Shown here piece after piece: positions 54,703-63,226 of a stretch of DNA of 64,000 nucleotides. Source of the DNA: Leptotrichia hongkongensis. Its GTDB lineage: Bacteria > Fusobacteriota > Fusobacteriia > Fusobacteriales > Leptotrichiaceae. The DNA is taken from NCBI RefSeq assembly GCF_041538065.1, contig NZ_JBGORW010000006.1, forward strand, positions 1 to 64,000, written 5' to 3'. The translations under genes and the position numbers were made by a program. The notes under the pieces are model-generated. The model was not told the DNA's origin and searched no databases. It saw only the letters and a list, made by a program, of their open reading frames with translations. Position 1 is the stretch's first letter; every line of letters starts with the position of its first letter.

Positions 54703-56166
54703 TCACTCTAAAACAACATTTATCTTTTCAACATGCATATCCTCAGTTCCTGTTAATAGACATCCTTTTTCCTTTGCATATTCAATATAATTTATGATTT
54801 CCTCAGTAATTCGCTCTCCTGGTGCTAATATTGGTATCCCTGGCGGATAGGCCATAACAAATTCTCCACTTATTTTACCTGCACTTTCTTTTATGGGAAT
54901 CATTTCCTTTTCTGAATAAAAGGCTTTTTGTGGCGGAAGCACAACATCAGGATTTATATATTCGTGATCAAACATTCCTGTAGAGTCTTTTGAGTAAAGC
55001 CGTTTAATTTCTGCAAGCGAAGATATTAGCCGTTCTATTTCCAAGCCTCTGTCTCCCGCCGAAATTATCGCCAAAATATTTCCCAAATCTCCAAATTCAA
55101 TCTGAATTTCATAATCATCCCGCAAAATATCATAAACTTCAATTCCAGCAAGTCCAATATCTTTTGTATACACAGATAATTTTGTCGTATCAAAGTCATA
55201 AACCGAATCTCCATCAATCAGTTCTTTCCCATAGGCATAATATCCACCTAGTTTATTAATTTCATTTCTGGCATATTCTGCAAATTTAACTGTCTTTTCA
55301 AAAAGTTCCCTTCCATTTATCGCCAAATTTTTTCTTGCTACATCAAGCGAAGTCATAAGCAAATACGATGCACTTGTTGTTTGGGTCAAGTTTATAACTT
55401 GCCGAACATAATCAGCGTTTATTCTCTCACCACTTAACAAAATCGAACTTTGTGTTAAAGAACCACCTGTCTTATGCATACTAATTGCCGCCATATCTGC
55501 TCCAGCTTCCATAGCTGAAATTGGTAAATTTTCATCAAAGTAAAAATGTGCTCCATGTGCCTCATCAACTAGCACAAACATATCATTTTCATGTGCCAGT
55601 TTTACAATAGATTTCAAATCTGAACAAATTCCGTAATAAGTAGGATTATTCACTAATATTGCTTTTGCATCAGGATTTTCCTGAATTGCCTTTTTCACAT
55701 CATTAATCGACATTCCAAGTGATATTCCCAATTTTTTGTTAAGTCCAGGGTTAATATAAACTGGAATTGCTCCACAAATTACCATTGCATTAATGGCACT
55801 TCTATGCACATTTCTTGGAATAATAATTTTATCTCCAGCTTTACAAGTTGCCATAATCATAGCCTGTACAGCCCCTGTCGTTCCGCTTACCATAAAATAA
55901 GCCTCTTTTGCCCCAAAAGCCTCCGCCGCTATATCCTGAGCCTCTTTAATAACCGAAGTTGGATGGCATAAATTATCAAGCGGCTTCATCGAATTAACAT
56001 CCATCTGCATCGCTTCCAGCCCAATAAAATCACGAAATTCTTTATTTCCACGCCCTCCTTTATGCCCCGGCACATCAAATCTCACAACCCTGTTAGAAAG
56101 ATGATTTTTTAAAGCATCAAAAAGAACTGTCTTATTCTGTCTATCTGTATCAATATTTTTCCCCAT
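54703..56166 (-). CDS. speA: Arginine decarboxylase (SpeA, Orn/Lys/Arg decarboxylase, AAT-fold)
   Basis: PLP enzyme of the short (about 490-residue) class found in Bacillus. It decarboxylates arginine to agmatine. Residues 29-37 hold RFDVPGHKGG; the PLP site includes D201 in VDEAHGAHF and the Schiff-base K232 in SMHKTGGSLTQSS. The C-terminal block YPPGIPILAPGE is diagnostic. ATG 56166 is chosen because AAGGAG lies 8 bp upstream. Lysine or ornithine as substrate cannot be excluded by sequence alone, but speB downstream argues for arginine. Confidence 0.92.
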   Translation of the reverse strand: MGKNIDTDRQNKTVLFDALKNHLSNRVVRFDVPGHKGGRGNKEFRDFIGLEAMQMDVNSMKPLDNLCHPTSVIKEAQDIAAEAFGAKEAYFMVSGTTGAVQAMIMATCKAGDKIIIPRNVHRSAINAMVICGAIPVYINPGLNKKLGISLGMSINDVKKAIQENPDAKAILVNNPTYYGICSDLKSIVKLAHENDMFVLVDEAHGAHFYFDENLPISAMEAGADMAAISMHKTGGSLTQSSILLSGERINADYVRQVINLTQTTSASYLLMTSLDVARKNLAINGRELFEKTVKFAEYARNEINKLGGYYAYGKELIDGDSVYDFDTTKLSVYTKDIGLAGIEVYDILRDDYEIQIEFGDLGNILAIISAGDRGLEIERLISSLAEIKRLYSKDSTGMFDHEYINPDVVLPPQKAFYSEKEMIPIKESAGKISGEFVMAYPPGIPILAPGERITEEIINYIEYAKEKGCLLTGTEDMHVEKINVVLE

Positions 56167-56308
56167 TTCTTCAACTCCTTTCATATTTTTACTTTTAATT
56201 ATTACAATTCTAAATTCCAAAATTTTTCACTAAATATTTAGACAAGTTACATTTACATTTTGATTAGTAACTATTTTTTTATAATTTATATGTTTTTTTC
56301 TTAAAAGC

Positions 56309-56647
56309 AAAGGGGAACAATCGCCATCCCCTTTTATTTCGCAATATTAGTTATTTCAATTTCTTCAAATTATAATATCTGAAAATTTTGGCGAAAGCAC
56401 TACGCACTAATCCCAGCTCATCTAAGCATTTTCGATTCAATTATAATATGTAATTTGATGAAAATAGATACCAAGCAAAATTTCGTTAGAAGAAAAATAG
56501 CTGTTTGAGCTTTTGTAATTTATTTTGAAGTTAAATATATTTATTCGTATTAAAACAATTTATACTCAAAAGCGAGTTCTATTTTTCTTTTATAAGAAAG
56601 TTTTGCGTTAAGCGGGGTTGTAAGGGCATGGCGTTTGATGCCCTTAC
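56309..56647. mobile_element. Putative MITE-like element with hairpin ends inside the speD-speA gap
   Basis: The 582-bp gap between speD and speA has no gene. It holds two hairpins in opposite orientation: left AAAGGGGA..TCCCCTTT (56309-56334), right GTAAGGGCAT..ATGCCCTTAC (56620-56647, a perfect 10-bp stem). Turned over, the two match at 20 of 24 central positions, including the loop core GGCG-TTG. The ~285 bp between them contain two copies of an ATATTATAATT(T)GAA string and a base mix slightly richer in GC than the flanks. No transposase is present, so it would be non-autonomous. The right hairpin lacks a T run on either strand, so it is not a plain terminator. Confidence 0.45.
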
Positions 56648-56748
56648 GTTAAAATAAATAATGTAAAAAAAGAAAAAAAATAACTATTAACTAGATAAAT
56701 CTAAAATAAAATTTATATTTGAAAACTTAATTTAAGTATAAAATATGT

Positions 56749-57612
56749 TTAATAAATATTCATTCCACTATAAATTTCAATCATTTCTTTCCTAAGTCTA
56801 TCCGTAATTTCCAGCCTTTTTTTGGGTGCGATTTCATAAACATCTTGATTGAATAGATAATTTTGTAATCTGATTTCCTTTATTAGCATTTTTGTATGGA
56901 AAATGTTAGACTGATATACGTTTACATCAATTGCATCGTATATTTTTAATTTTTCAGGCTCAATATAATCTTGAATAGAAGTTATATTATGATCTGTAAA
57001 AAATTTCTTTCCTGAAATATCCCTTGTAAATCCACGTATTCTGTAGTCAATTGTAATTATATCAGAATCAAAGCTGTCTATCAGATAGTTTAACGTATTT
57101 AACGGAGAAATTTCCCCACAAGTTGCAATATCAATATCCACTCTAAAAGTGGAAATTGAATTATCTGGATGGTATTCTGGGAAAGTATGCACTGTTATAT
57201 GGCTTTTATCCAAATGGGCGTGGACTGTATCCGTATCCTGACTTGCCCCACCTTTTTTTATACTGTTTTCATCCATTCCAATTTCCTCAAAAAATGGCTT
57301 TCCTCTATTACAAGACTTGTCGATATTTTCTGGACTTATTCTTTCTTCTGCAATTAAAACATTTACAGAGGCCCCTTGTGGCTCGTAATCCTGCTTTGAT
57401 ATGTTCAAGACTTGTGCTCCAATCATTTCTGCCACACGAATAAGTATTTTTGTAAGCCTTTCTGAATTATACTGCTCATCAATGTATGCAATATAGTCCT
57501 TTTGCTCCCTCTCTGTTTCCGCATAGCAAATATCATAAATATTAAAACTTAATGTTTTTGTTAAATTGTTAAATCCATATAACTTAATTTTATTATTTTC
57601 CAACTCATTCAT
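56749..57612 (-). CDS. speD: S-adenosylmethionine decarboxylase proenzyme, E. coli type
   Basis: Makes decarboxylated SAM, the aminopropyl donor for SpeE. The proenzyme cleaves itself before a serine that becomes the pyruvoyl group; here that is Ser137 in LDKSHITVHTFPEYH. Cys101 in KSCNRGKPFF and the ATCGEISPLN block are also of the group-1 (longer) class. Length (287) is near E. coli SpeD (264). ATG 57612 is chosen because AGGA lies 4 bp upstream. It is the first gene of the spermidine operon and has a promoter 24 bp upstream. Confidence 0.94.
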   Translation of the reverse strand: MNELENNKIKLYGFNNLTKTLSFNIYDICYAETEREQKDYIAYIDEQYNSERLTKILIRVAEMIGAQVLNISKQDYEPQGASVNVLIAEERISPENIDKSCNRGKPFFEEIGMDENSIKKGGASQDTDTVHAHLDKSHITVHTFPEYHPDNSISTFRVDIDIATCGEISPLNTLNYLIDSFDSDIITIDYRIRGFTRDISGKKFFTDHNITSIQDYIEPEKLKIYDAIDVNVYQSNIFHTKMLIKEIRLQNYLFNQDVYEIAPKKRLEITDRLRKEMIEIYSGMNIY

Positions 57613-57635
57613 CACTTCCTCTCCCATTTCTTCAC

Positions 57636-57664
57636 ATTACACTAAAAATTCCTTTAAAAATCAA
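57636..57664 (-). promoter_or_regulatory. Promoter of the spermidine operon
   Basis: Minus strand: TTGATT (57659-57664), 17-bp spacer, TGTAAT (57636-57641). It lies between speD and repeat copy D. Confidence 0.55.
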
Positions 57665-57685
57665 ATAAATCTTTAATTTGAACAT

Positions 57686-57791
57686 TATAGTAAAACTGCT
57701 TTAAAACTAAACTCAAAAGGCTATGACTATTTACTCAAACCCTAAATTTATATAATTTTTAGTAGTTTAATTTTAAATAGGTTTGAGTATA
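57686..57791. repeat. Dispersed inverted-repeat element, copy D
   Basis: 106 bp from TATAGTAAAACTGC to GTTTGAGTATA, same orientation as copy C. The two ends match each other as inverted repeats at 22 of 28 positions. It sits about 20 bp upstream of the speD -35 box. Confidence 0.8.
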
Positions 57792-57927
57792 TTTTCAAAA
57801 CATTACTGACTCAGTCTTAAAAATTTATTTATTTTTTACATATTTTTATTTATTTTTTATTTTATTTTTTCGCCAAATTATATCATTTATACACAATTTT
57901 TACAATTAAAATTACAAAATGAATTTT

Positions 57928-57962
57928 CAAAAAAAATCACAGCTAAATTACTAACTGTGATT
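57928..57962 (-). terminator. Terminator after the propeller-like gene
   Basis: Minus strand: AATCACAG, 12-nt loop, CTGTGATT and a T run; 14 bp past the stop. Confidence 0.8.
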
Positions 57963-57975
57963 ATAATAAAATATT

Positions 57976-58848
57976 TCAAATCATCCTATACTTTACTATC
58001 CTATTTTCACACCCCATCACATAAATTTCATTCTCAATTACACAAATTTTTACAATTCTTTCTTTCAATACTTTTTCCTGTTTTAAAATATTGAACTTAC
58101 CATCTGTAATTACCAATTCTCCATTTTCCAAGCCAATAAAGTACTTTCCTTCAAATTCTTCAATATATGTTATTTTTCTGTCAGAAATTTTTATCGAATT
58201 ATAAAGTTCCTGATCCAAAATATTCCATATTTCAATTTCTCCATCTTCTGTTCCTGCAAAGTATTGGAGTCCAACTATTTTTGAATAAGTATGATTTGTT
58301 TCAGTTTTTACTTCAAATATTTTTTTTAATTTATTTTCAAAAATACTTATAATGTTTATATGTTTGTAATCTTCCCTAAATTTGATTATAACATTTTCTC
58401 CACTTGTAAATATTTTATAATTTCCATTTTTTCTATTTTTGGTGAGCTTAGCAGAAATTAATTCTTTTGTATCGACATCATATGAAAAAAGATCGTTATT
58501 TTTGATGTATACAATTCTACCACTTGTTATAAAGTTCATTACTCCAATTGAATCTTCTATATCAAATACAAGCTCAACGATTTTCTTTTTATTTCCGTCA
58601 CATTTGTATACTTTTCCATTAGGAGTAGAAACAAAAAACATACTTGAAACAAATAATTGATTTTTTTCTTTTATATATTTTATGATTTCACAGTTTTTTA
58701 CCTTTCCGCCACTTTCCTTCTCAAACTTTTCTTTATTAAAATATATAAGCTTTTCTCCTGTCGTTATGATTCTTTTATTTATTGGCTCAACTCCAAAGTC
58801 ATTTATCGGTGTTTTATATTTTATATCTTCTTCTAAAATTAATTCCAT
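57976..58848 (-). CDS. Cytoplasmic beta-propeller-like protein of unknown function
   Basis: 290 residues, no signal peptide or membrane helix. It is made of repeated short strands with turns such as VSTPNGKVYKCDG, AGTEDGEIEIWNI and IGLENGELVITDG, spaced like the blades of a WD40/YVTN-type propeller (about six or seven). The EIWNI string is WD-like. No enzyme motif is visible. AAGGGG is 4 bp before the ATG. It follows the secreted-protein gene by 13 bp and is co-transcribed with it. Confidence 0.65.
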   Translation of the reverse strand: MELILEEDIKYKTPINDFGVEPINKRIITTGEKLIYFNKEKFEKESGGKVKNCEIIKYIKEKNQLFVSSMFFVSTPNGKVYKCDGNKKKIVELVFDIEDSIGVMNFITSGRIVYIKNNDLFSYDVDTKELISAKLTKNRKNGNYKIFTSGENVIIKFREDYKHINIISIFENKLKKIFEVKTETNHTYSKIVGLQYFAGTEDGEIEIWNILDQELYNSIKISDRKITYIEEFEGKYFIGLENGELVITDGKFNILKQEKVLKERIVKICVIENEIYVMGCENRIVKYRMI

Positions 58849-58861
58849 TTTTCCCCTTAAA

Positions 58862-59407
58862 TTAGTATACTATATCTTCTGTCGGAAGATACCCGCTATC
58901 TTTCAAAGTTTTTAACATTTTTTCACTTGTTTTTGAAAAAATTTCGTTGTTATAATAAGTTTTCCAATCTCCATCAACTTTATCTGTATCCAAAATATAC
59001 TTAAATAGCATAAAAGTGTCCTTTTTTCTTGCATCATAAGCATATAATCTAAAAGTATAGTATCTTGGTTTATCTTTTGTATCTTTTTTTGGAAGATTTG
59101 TAGGTATGAGTTTAGCAATATCATTCTCAAAATCAACTAATATTCTAAAAATGTTTTCATAAGTAAGCTCTTTTCTTTCACGTATATTATAAACCAGCCC
59201 AACTTCAAGATTCCCTATTCCAACGTAATATGTCATAAAATCACGCTCAACATCACAATAAACATTTCCTTTTAATCTAGAACGGCTTATTAATTCAATT
59301 TCCTTAGATACATATATATTAGGATTTTTTATCCATTTACAGGTATTTATATTTGAAAATGAAATTCCTGATACCAATAAAACAAGTATTATTATTAATT
59401 TTTTCAC
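58862..59407 (-). CDS. Secreted protein, paralogue of 29840-30397
   Basis: 181 residues with a signal peptide (about 1-18, KKLIIILVLLVSGISFS). It shares with its paralogue at 30 kb the cysteines in CKWIKNP and VYCDVERDFM, the GLVYN strand, the YYTFRLYAYDARKKDTFML region and the C-terminal TEDIVY. Start is GTG 59407, with AGGAGG 5 bp upstream. The family is unknown to me. Its partner here is the propeller-like protein, whereas the 30-kb copy neighbours pgeF. Confidence 0.75.
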   Translation of the reverse strand: MKKLIIILVLLVSGISFSNINTCKWIKNPNIYVSKEIELISRSRLKGNVYCDVERDFMTYYVGIGNLEVGLVYNIRERKELTYENIFRILVDFENDIAKLIPTNLPKKDTKDKPRYYTFRLYAYDARKKDTFMLFKYILDTDKVDGDWKTYYNNEIFSKTSEKMLKTLKDSGYLPTEDIVY

Positions 59408-59635
59408 TTTTTCCTCCTAAAATTTACAATTATCATATTAAATATTTTATAAATTATTCATTATAATTAGTTTTGAAAAAATATATTTTAAACTTATAAC
59501 CAAGTGTGTTATTAGTTTCAAAAAGGTTTATATATTTTTTATTTTATCTTTTATTTCCGTTATTTAATTTTTTCAATAAAAGTTTACCATATTTTTTTAT
59601 TAATTTCAAGATTTACTCTATTTTCAAATTTTTGC

Positions 59636-59664
59636 AAAAAAAGAAAATCAAATTAATGATTTTC
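59636..59664 (-). terminator. Terminator after the AEC transporter
   Basis: Minus strand: GAAAATCA, short loop, TGATTTTC and a T7 run; about 14 bp past the stop. Confidence 0.75.
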
Positions 59665-59677
59665 CAAATTTAAAATT

Positions 59678-60640
59678 TTATATATGAATTATATTCAAAA
59701 TGCTCATCAGAATTGGAACAACCAATATAAATAAAATCGTACTTGTTGTAACTACATTTGTGGAATATCCAATATCTCCGTTAGTTTCATTAACTAAAAT
59801 TGGCAATGCTGCAAACACTGGTGCTGCCGACTGTATCACAAACGTTTTTATTTCCAAATCATTTAACTGTACAAAATGTCCAGCAATTTTCAACAACACA
59901 ATCATGACAATTGACGAAAATACAAATCTTCCAAGTAAAGCCAAATTTGTATCCAAATCAAACCGAATACTGTGAAGTCCCGCATCTGCCAACACTATTC
60001 CAATATAAAGCAATGCAAGAGGTGTTACAACGCTTCCAAGATATTTTGTAGTTTCCACAATTGGAGTTATTACTTTTATGCCTGACAAAAGTACAATAAA
60101 GGCTATTACAAAAGCAATAAGTGGAGGCGATAACAACTTTTTCAGATTAAATCCACTTTTTTCATCTTTATTGCCTTCCAATGAATCACCTGCCAGAAGC
60201 ATATACCCTAAAGTCCAAATTGATACAGTATTTGTAATATAATACATTAAATAATATTTGGAAGCTGCTTCTCCAAAAAGTGCCATATTCAACGGAAGTC
60301 CAATAAATATCGTATTTGCATTTACTACCGCATTATAAAAGACTCCACGTCGTCCTTCTCTCATCTTCACCAGCTTTATTACAAAAAAAGCTGCAACATA
60401 TCCAATAATAACCGAAGCAAATGTAAAAATCAAACGATTTGACACTTCCTTCAAAGCATCCATATTCAAATATTTCAAGACTGAATAGAATATTGAACAA
60501 GGCAAAGCCACATTTGTAATAAGTTTTGACACATTTTCACTAAATGTGTGATGAAACCAGTGCCTTTTTTTCAAAATATATCCAATCGCAATCATAACAA
60601 TAATAGGGAAAATACTTCCCAGTGATTTCAAAAAAATCAT
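59678..60640 (-). CDS. AEC (auxin efflux carrier) family transporter
   Basis: 320 residues with about 10 membrane helices in two five-helix halves. The first half starts IFPIIVMIAIGYILKKRHWF with the NVALPCSIFY motif; the second contains SVVTPLALLYIGIVLAD and FVIQSAAPVFAALPILVNE, typical of AEC carriers. Some bacterial members carry malate or other organic acids; the substrate here is unknown. AAAGGA is about 9 bp before the ATG. It lies 158 bp past glnN with a terminator in between, so it is its own unit. Confidence 0.88.
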   Translation of the reverse strand: MIFLKSLGSIFPIIVMIAIGYILKKRHWFHHTFSENVSKLITNVALPCSIFYSVLKYLNMDALKEVSNRLIFTFASVIIGYVAAFFVIKLVKMREGRRGVFYNAVVNANTIFIGLPLNMALFGEAASKYYLMYYITNTVSIWTLGYMLLAGDSLEGNKDEKSGFNLKKLLSPPLIAFVIAFIVLLSGIKVITPIVETTKYLGSVVTPLALLYIGIVLADAGLHSIRFDLDTNLALLGRFVFSSIVMIVLLKIAGHFVQLNDLEIKTFVIQSAAPVFAALPILVNETNGDIGYSTNVVTTSTILFILVVPILMSILNIIHI

Positions 60641-60756
60641 TTTTAAACTTTCCTTTCTTTACTATACCCATTTCTTTCAAAATCAAATCTAATAATTCCA
60701 TAACATTTAAAGTTGATTTTACAACAATTCACTACAAAAATATTATTTTAAACAAA

Positions 60757-60784
60757 CAAAGCAAGGACTCGTTAAAGTCCCTGC
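60757..60784 (-). terminator. Terminator after glnN
   Basis: Minus strand: GCAGGGACT, TTAACG loop, AGTCCTTGC (one G-U pair), then TTTGTTTGTTT. Confidence 0.7.
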
Positions 60785-60798
60785 ACTTTTTATCAATA

Positions 60799-62904
60799 TT
60801 ATAACTTAAACAGTAAATCAGTATAAGTTGGGAAATTCCAGTATTCCTTATCAATAATTTTTTCCAAATTATCACAAGGTACTCTTAATGCTTCCAGTCC
60901 TGTTACTAATTTTTCTTTTGCTAAATCTGTCTGTTTTCCTAAATCTTTTTCATTTCTTACTCTGTTAATTTCTTTTTCAAGTGATTTTACTTCTTTTCTT
61001 AAAGTTGTAATATTTTTAAGCACATCTTTTAATATTTCTTCCTGCTCTTTTACAAACGCTTTTCCATATTTTGAATTTTTTTCAATATGATCAGCTAATA
61101 AATTGGCATATTTTAATCCAGATGGCAAAATGTTTTTATTTGCAATATCAATCAATGTTCTTGATTCTATGCTTAATTGCGTTACATATCTATCTGCATA
61201 GGCATTGTATCTTGCGATAGATTCCTGTTCAGAAAGCATTCCAATTTCCTGAGTTAATTCAAGGACATCTTTATCTATCATTTTTCTAAGTGCTGTATTT
61301 GAAGCTACTTCGTTTGTAAGTCCACGTTTTTTAGCTTCTTTTGCCCATTCTTCACTATATCCATTTCCATTGAAAATTATTCTATGATGTTTTTTATAGG
61401 CATTTGCAATAATTTCATTTGCCACTTTTTGCAGAGATTTCTCAGTTGCTTTTTCAAGTTTATCTGCATATTCAGACAGAACTTTTCCTACCATAGCATT
61501 TATTACAGCCGCAGAAGTTGCAGGTGTAGAGCTTGACCCTGGCATTCTAAATTCAAATTTATTTCCAGTAAATGCAAATGGCGAAGTTCTATTTCTATCT
61601 CCAGCATCCATGCTAAATGCAGGCAACACATCAACTGACAAGTTTACTTTTGATGATTCTGACACAGGTGCATCTTTTTTATATGCAATATTATTCAAAA
61701 CCGTTGTCAATTCATCTCCTAAGAATACTGAAATAATTGCAGGTGGCGCTTCGTGTCCACCAAGTCTATGATCATTTGTCGCAGTTGCAGTCGCATATCT
61801 TAACATTGGATAATATCTGTCAACAGCTTCAATTACTGCAGCCACAAAGATTAAAAATTGCGTATTTGATTTCATATCTTTTCCAGGACTGAAAAGATTT
61901 TTACCGTCATCAGTTCCTAGTGACCAGTTATTATGTTTCCCTGAACCGTTTACTCCTGCAAATGGCTTTTCGTGAAGCAATGCTACCAAATTGTGTCTTA
62001 ATGCTGTTTTTTCAATAGTTTCCATTATTATCTGATTCTGATCTGATGCCAAGTTTGCTACTGAAAATAGTGGTGCTACTTCAAACTGGTTTGGAGCAAC
62101 TTCATTATGTCTTGTTTTTGACGGAATCCCTAATTTCCAAAGTTCAACATCAACATCACTCATAAAGTTTATTACTTTTTCCTTGATTTTTCCGTAATAG
62201 TGGTCACTTAGTTCCTGCCCTTTAGGTGCAGATGCTCCAAATAATGTTCTTCCTGTAAGCAATAAGTCATCTCTTGCTTCAAACATATCTTTTTTTACAA
62301 GAAAATACTCCTGCTCCACTCCTAAAGTGTTAAATACGTGATTAGCCGTAGTATTTCCCAAAGCTCGTAAAACTCTTAATGCTTGTTCACTTATATATTT
62401 CATTGTTCTTAATAAAGGTACCTTTTTGTCCAACGCTTCACCAGTAAATGAAATAAAGGCTGTAGGAATATACAACGTAACTCCATTTTTATTTTCTCTT
62501 ATAAATGGGTACGAACTTGTATCCCAAATTGTGTAACCTCTTGCCTCAAATGTGCTACGAAGCCCTCCGTTTGGAAATGAAGATGCATCAGATTCACCTT
62601 TTATCAAATTATTTCCAGAAAATTTGTAAATAACTTCCTCATTTTCAACAGGTTCCAAAAATGAATCATGCTTCTCTGCTGTCAAGTCATTTAATGGCTG
62701 AAACCAGTGACAGAAGTGAGTAGCTCCTCTTTTAGTTGCCCAGTCCTTAATTGCATTTGCAATAACTTCAGCAGTTTCCTTCGACAATTCAGTTTCACCT
62801 AGTTGCGACGCCTTAAACTCTTTAAAAACGGCTTTGGAAACTCTTTTTTTCAAATTACTGTCTCTAAAAACGTTTTCTCCAAAGCTTTTCATAGCGTTTT
62901 CCAT
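60799..62904 (-). CDS. glnN: Type III glutamine synthetase
   Basis: Makes glutamine from glutamate, ammonia and ATP. At 701 residues it is the long GSIII form found in Bacteroides, cyanobacteria and fusobacteria, a hexamer-pair enzyme unlike GlnA. The N-terminus KSFGENVFRD and the block THFCHWFQPLNDLTAEKHDS (about 81-100) are specific to GSIII; the catalytic core has FGASAPKGQELSDHYYG, RHNEVAPNQFEVAPLFS, and EKPFAGVNGSGKHNNWS. A coiled-coil region near the C-terminus (about 610-670) is normal. A near-consensus promoter lies at 62981-63009. Confidence 0.96.
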   Translation of the reverse strand: MENAMKSFGENVFRDSNLKKRVSKAVFKEFKASQLGETELSKETAEVIANAIKDWATKRGATHFCHWFQPLNDLTAEKHDSFLEPVENEEVIYKFSGNNLIKGESDASSFPNGGLRSTFEARGYTIWDTSSYPFIRENKNGVTLYIPTAFISFTGEALDKKVPLLRTMKYISEQALRVLRALGNTTANHVFNTLGVEQEYFLVKKDMFEARDDLLLTGRTLFGASAPKGQELSDHYYGKIKEKVINFMSDVDVELWKLGIPSKTRHNEVAPNQFEVAPLFSVANLASDQNQIIMETIEKTALRHNLVALLHEKPFAGVNGSGKHNNWSLGTDDGKNLFSPGKDMKSNTQFLIFVAAVIEAVDRYYPMLRYATATATNDHRLGGHEAPPAIISVFLGDELTTVLNNIAYKKDAPVSESSKVNLSVDVLPAFSMDAGDRNRTSPFAFTGNKFEFRMPGSSSTPATSAAVINAMVGKVLSEYADKLEKATEKSLQKVANEIIANAYKKHHRIIFNGNGYSEEWAKEAKKRGLTNEVASNTALRKMIDKDVLELTQEIGMLSEQESIARYNAYADRYVTQLSIESRTLIDIANKNILPSGLKYANLLADHIEKNSKYGKAFVKEQEEILKDVLKNITTLRKEVKSLEKEINRVRNEKDLGKQTDLAKEKLVTGLEALRVPCDNLEKIIDKEYWNFPTYTDLLFKL

Positions 62905-62980
62905 AAAATTTAACCTCTTTTCTGTATCAATTTCTTATGGAACAGTGCTTTTCCACTCTCCATTTTTCTAACTATGTTTT

Positions 62981-63009
62981 ATTATACAATGTGAGAAAAT
63001 ATAAGTCAA
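62981..63009 (-). promoter_or_regulatory. glnN promoter
   Basis: Minus strand: TTGACT (63004-63009), 17-bp spacer, TATAAT (62981-62986). The leader is about 70 nt, with a small AGTG...CACT hairpin (near 62945-62958). Divergent from the MATE gene at 63227. Confidence 0.75.
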
Positions 63010-63163
63010 ACAAAAATTTTTTCATTTCTTATTTCTTTATACATAAAAAATATATAGTAATTCCATTAAAAAAAGGTTGAATTATATCTACAATTAATTC
63101 TTTGATTCTTAAATATTACTTCTATTTATACGTATATTGAGATACTCACAAAAAAGTATGTTA

Positions 63164-63192
63164 TTCATATCAAACGAAATAAATGCTAAAAT
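63164..63192 (+). promoter_or_regulatory. Possible promoter of the right-edge MATE gene
   Basis: TTCATA (63164-63169), 17-bp spacer, TAAAAT (63187-63192), 34 bp before the ATG. The -35 box is weak. Confidence 0.35.
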
Positions 63193-63226
63193 ATCAATTA
63201 ACAGGCAATAAGGAGAAAAAATAAAG

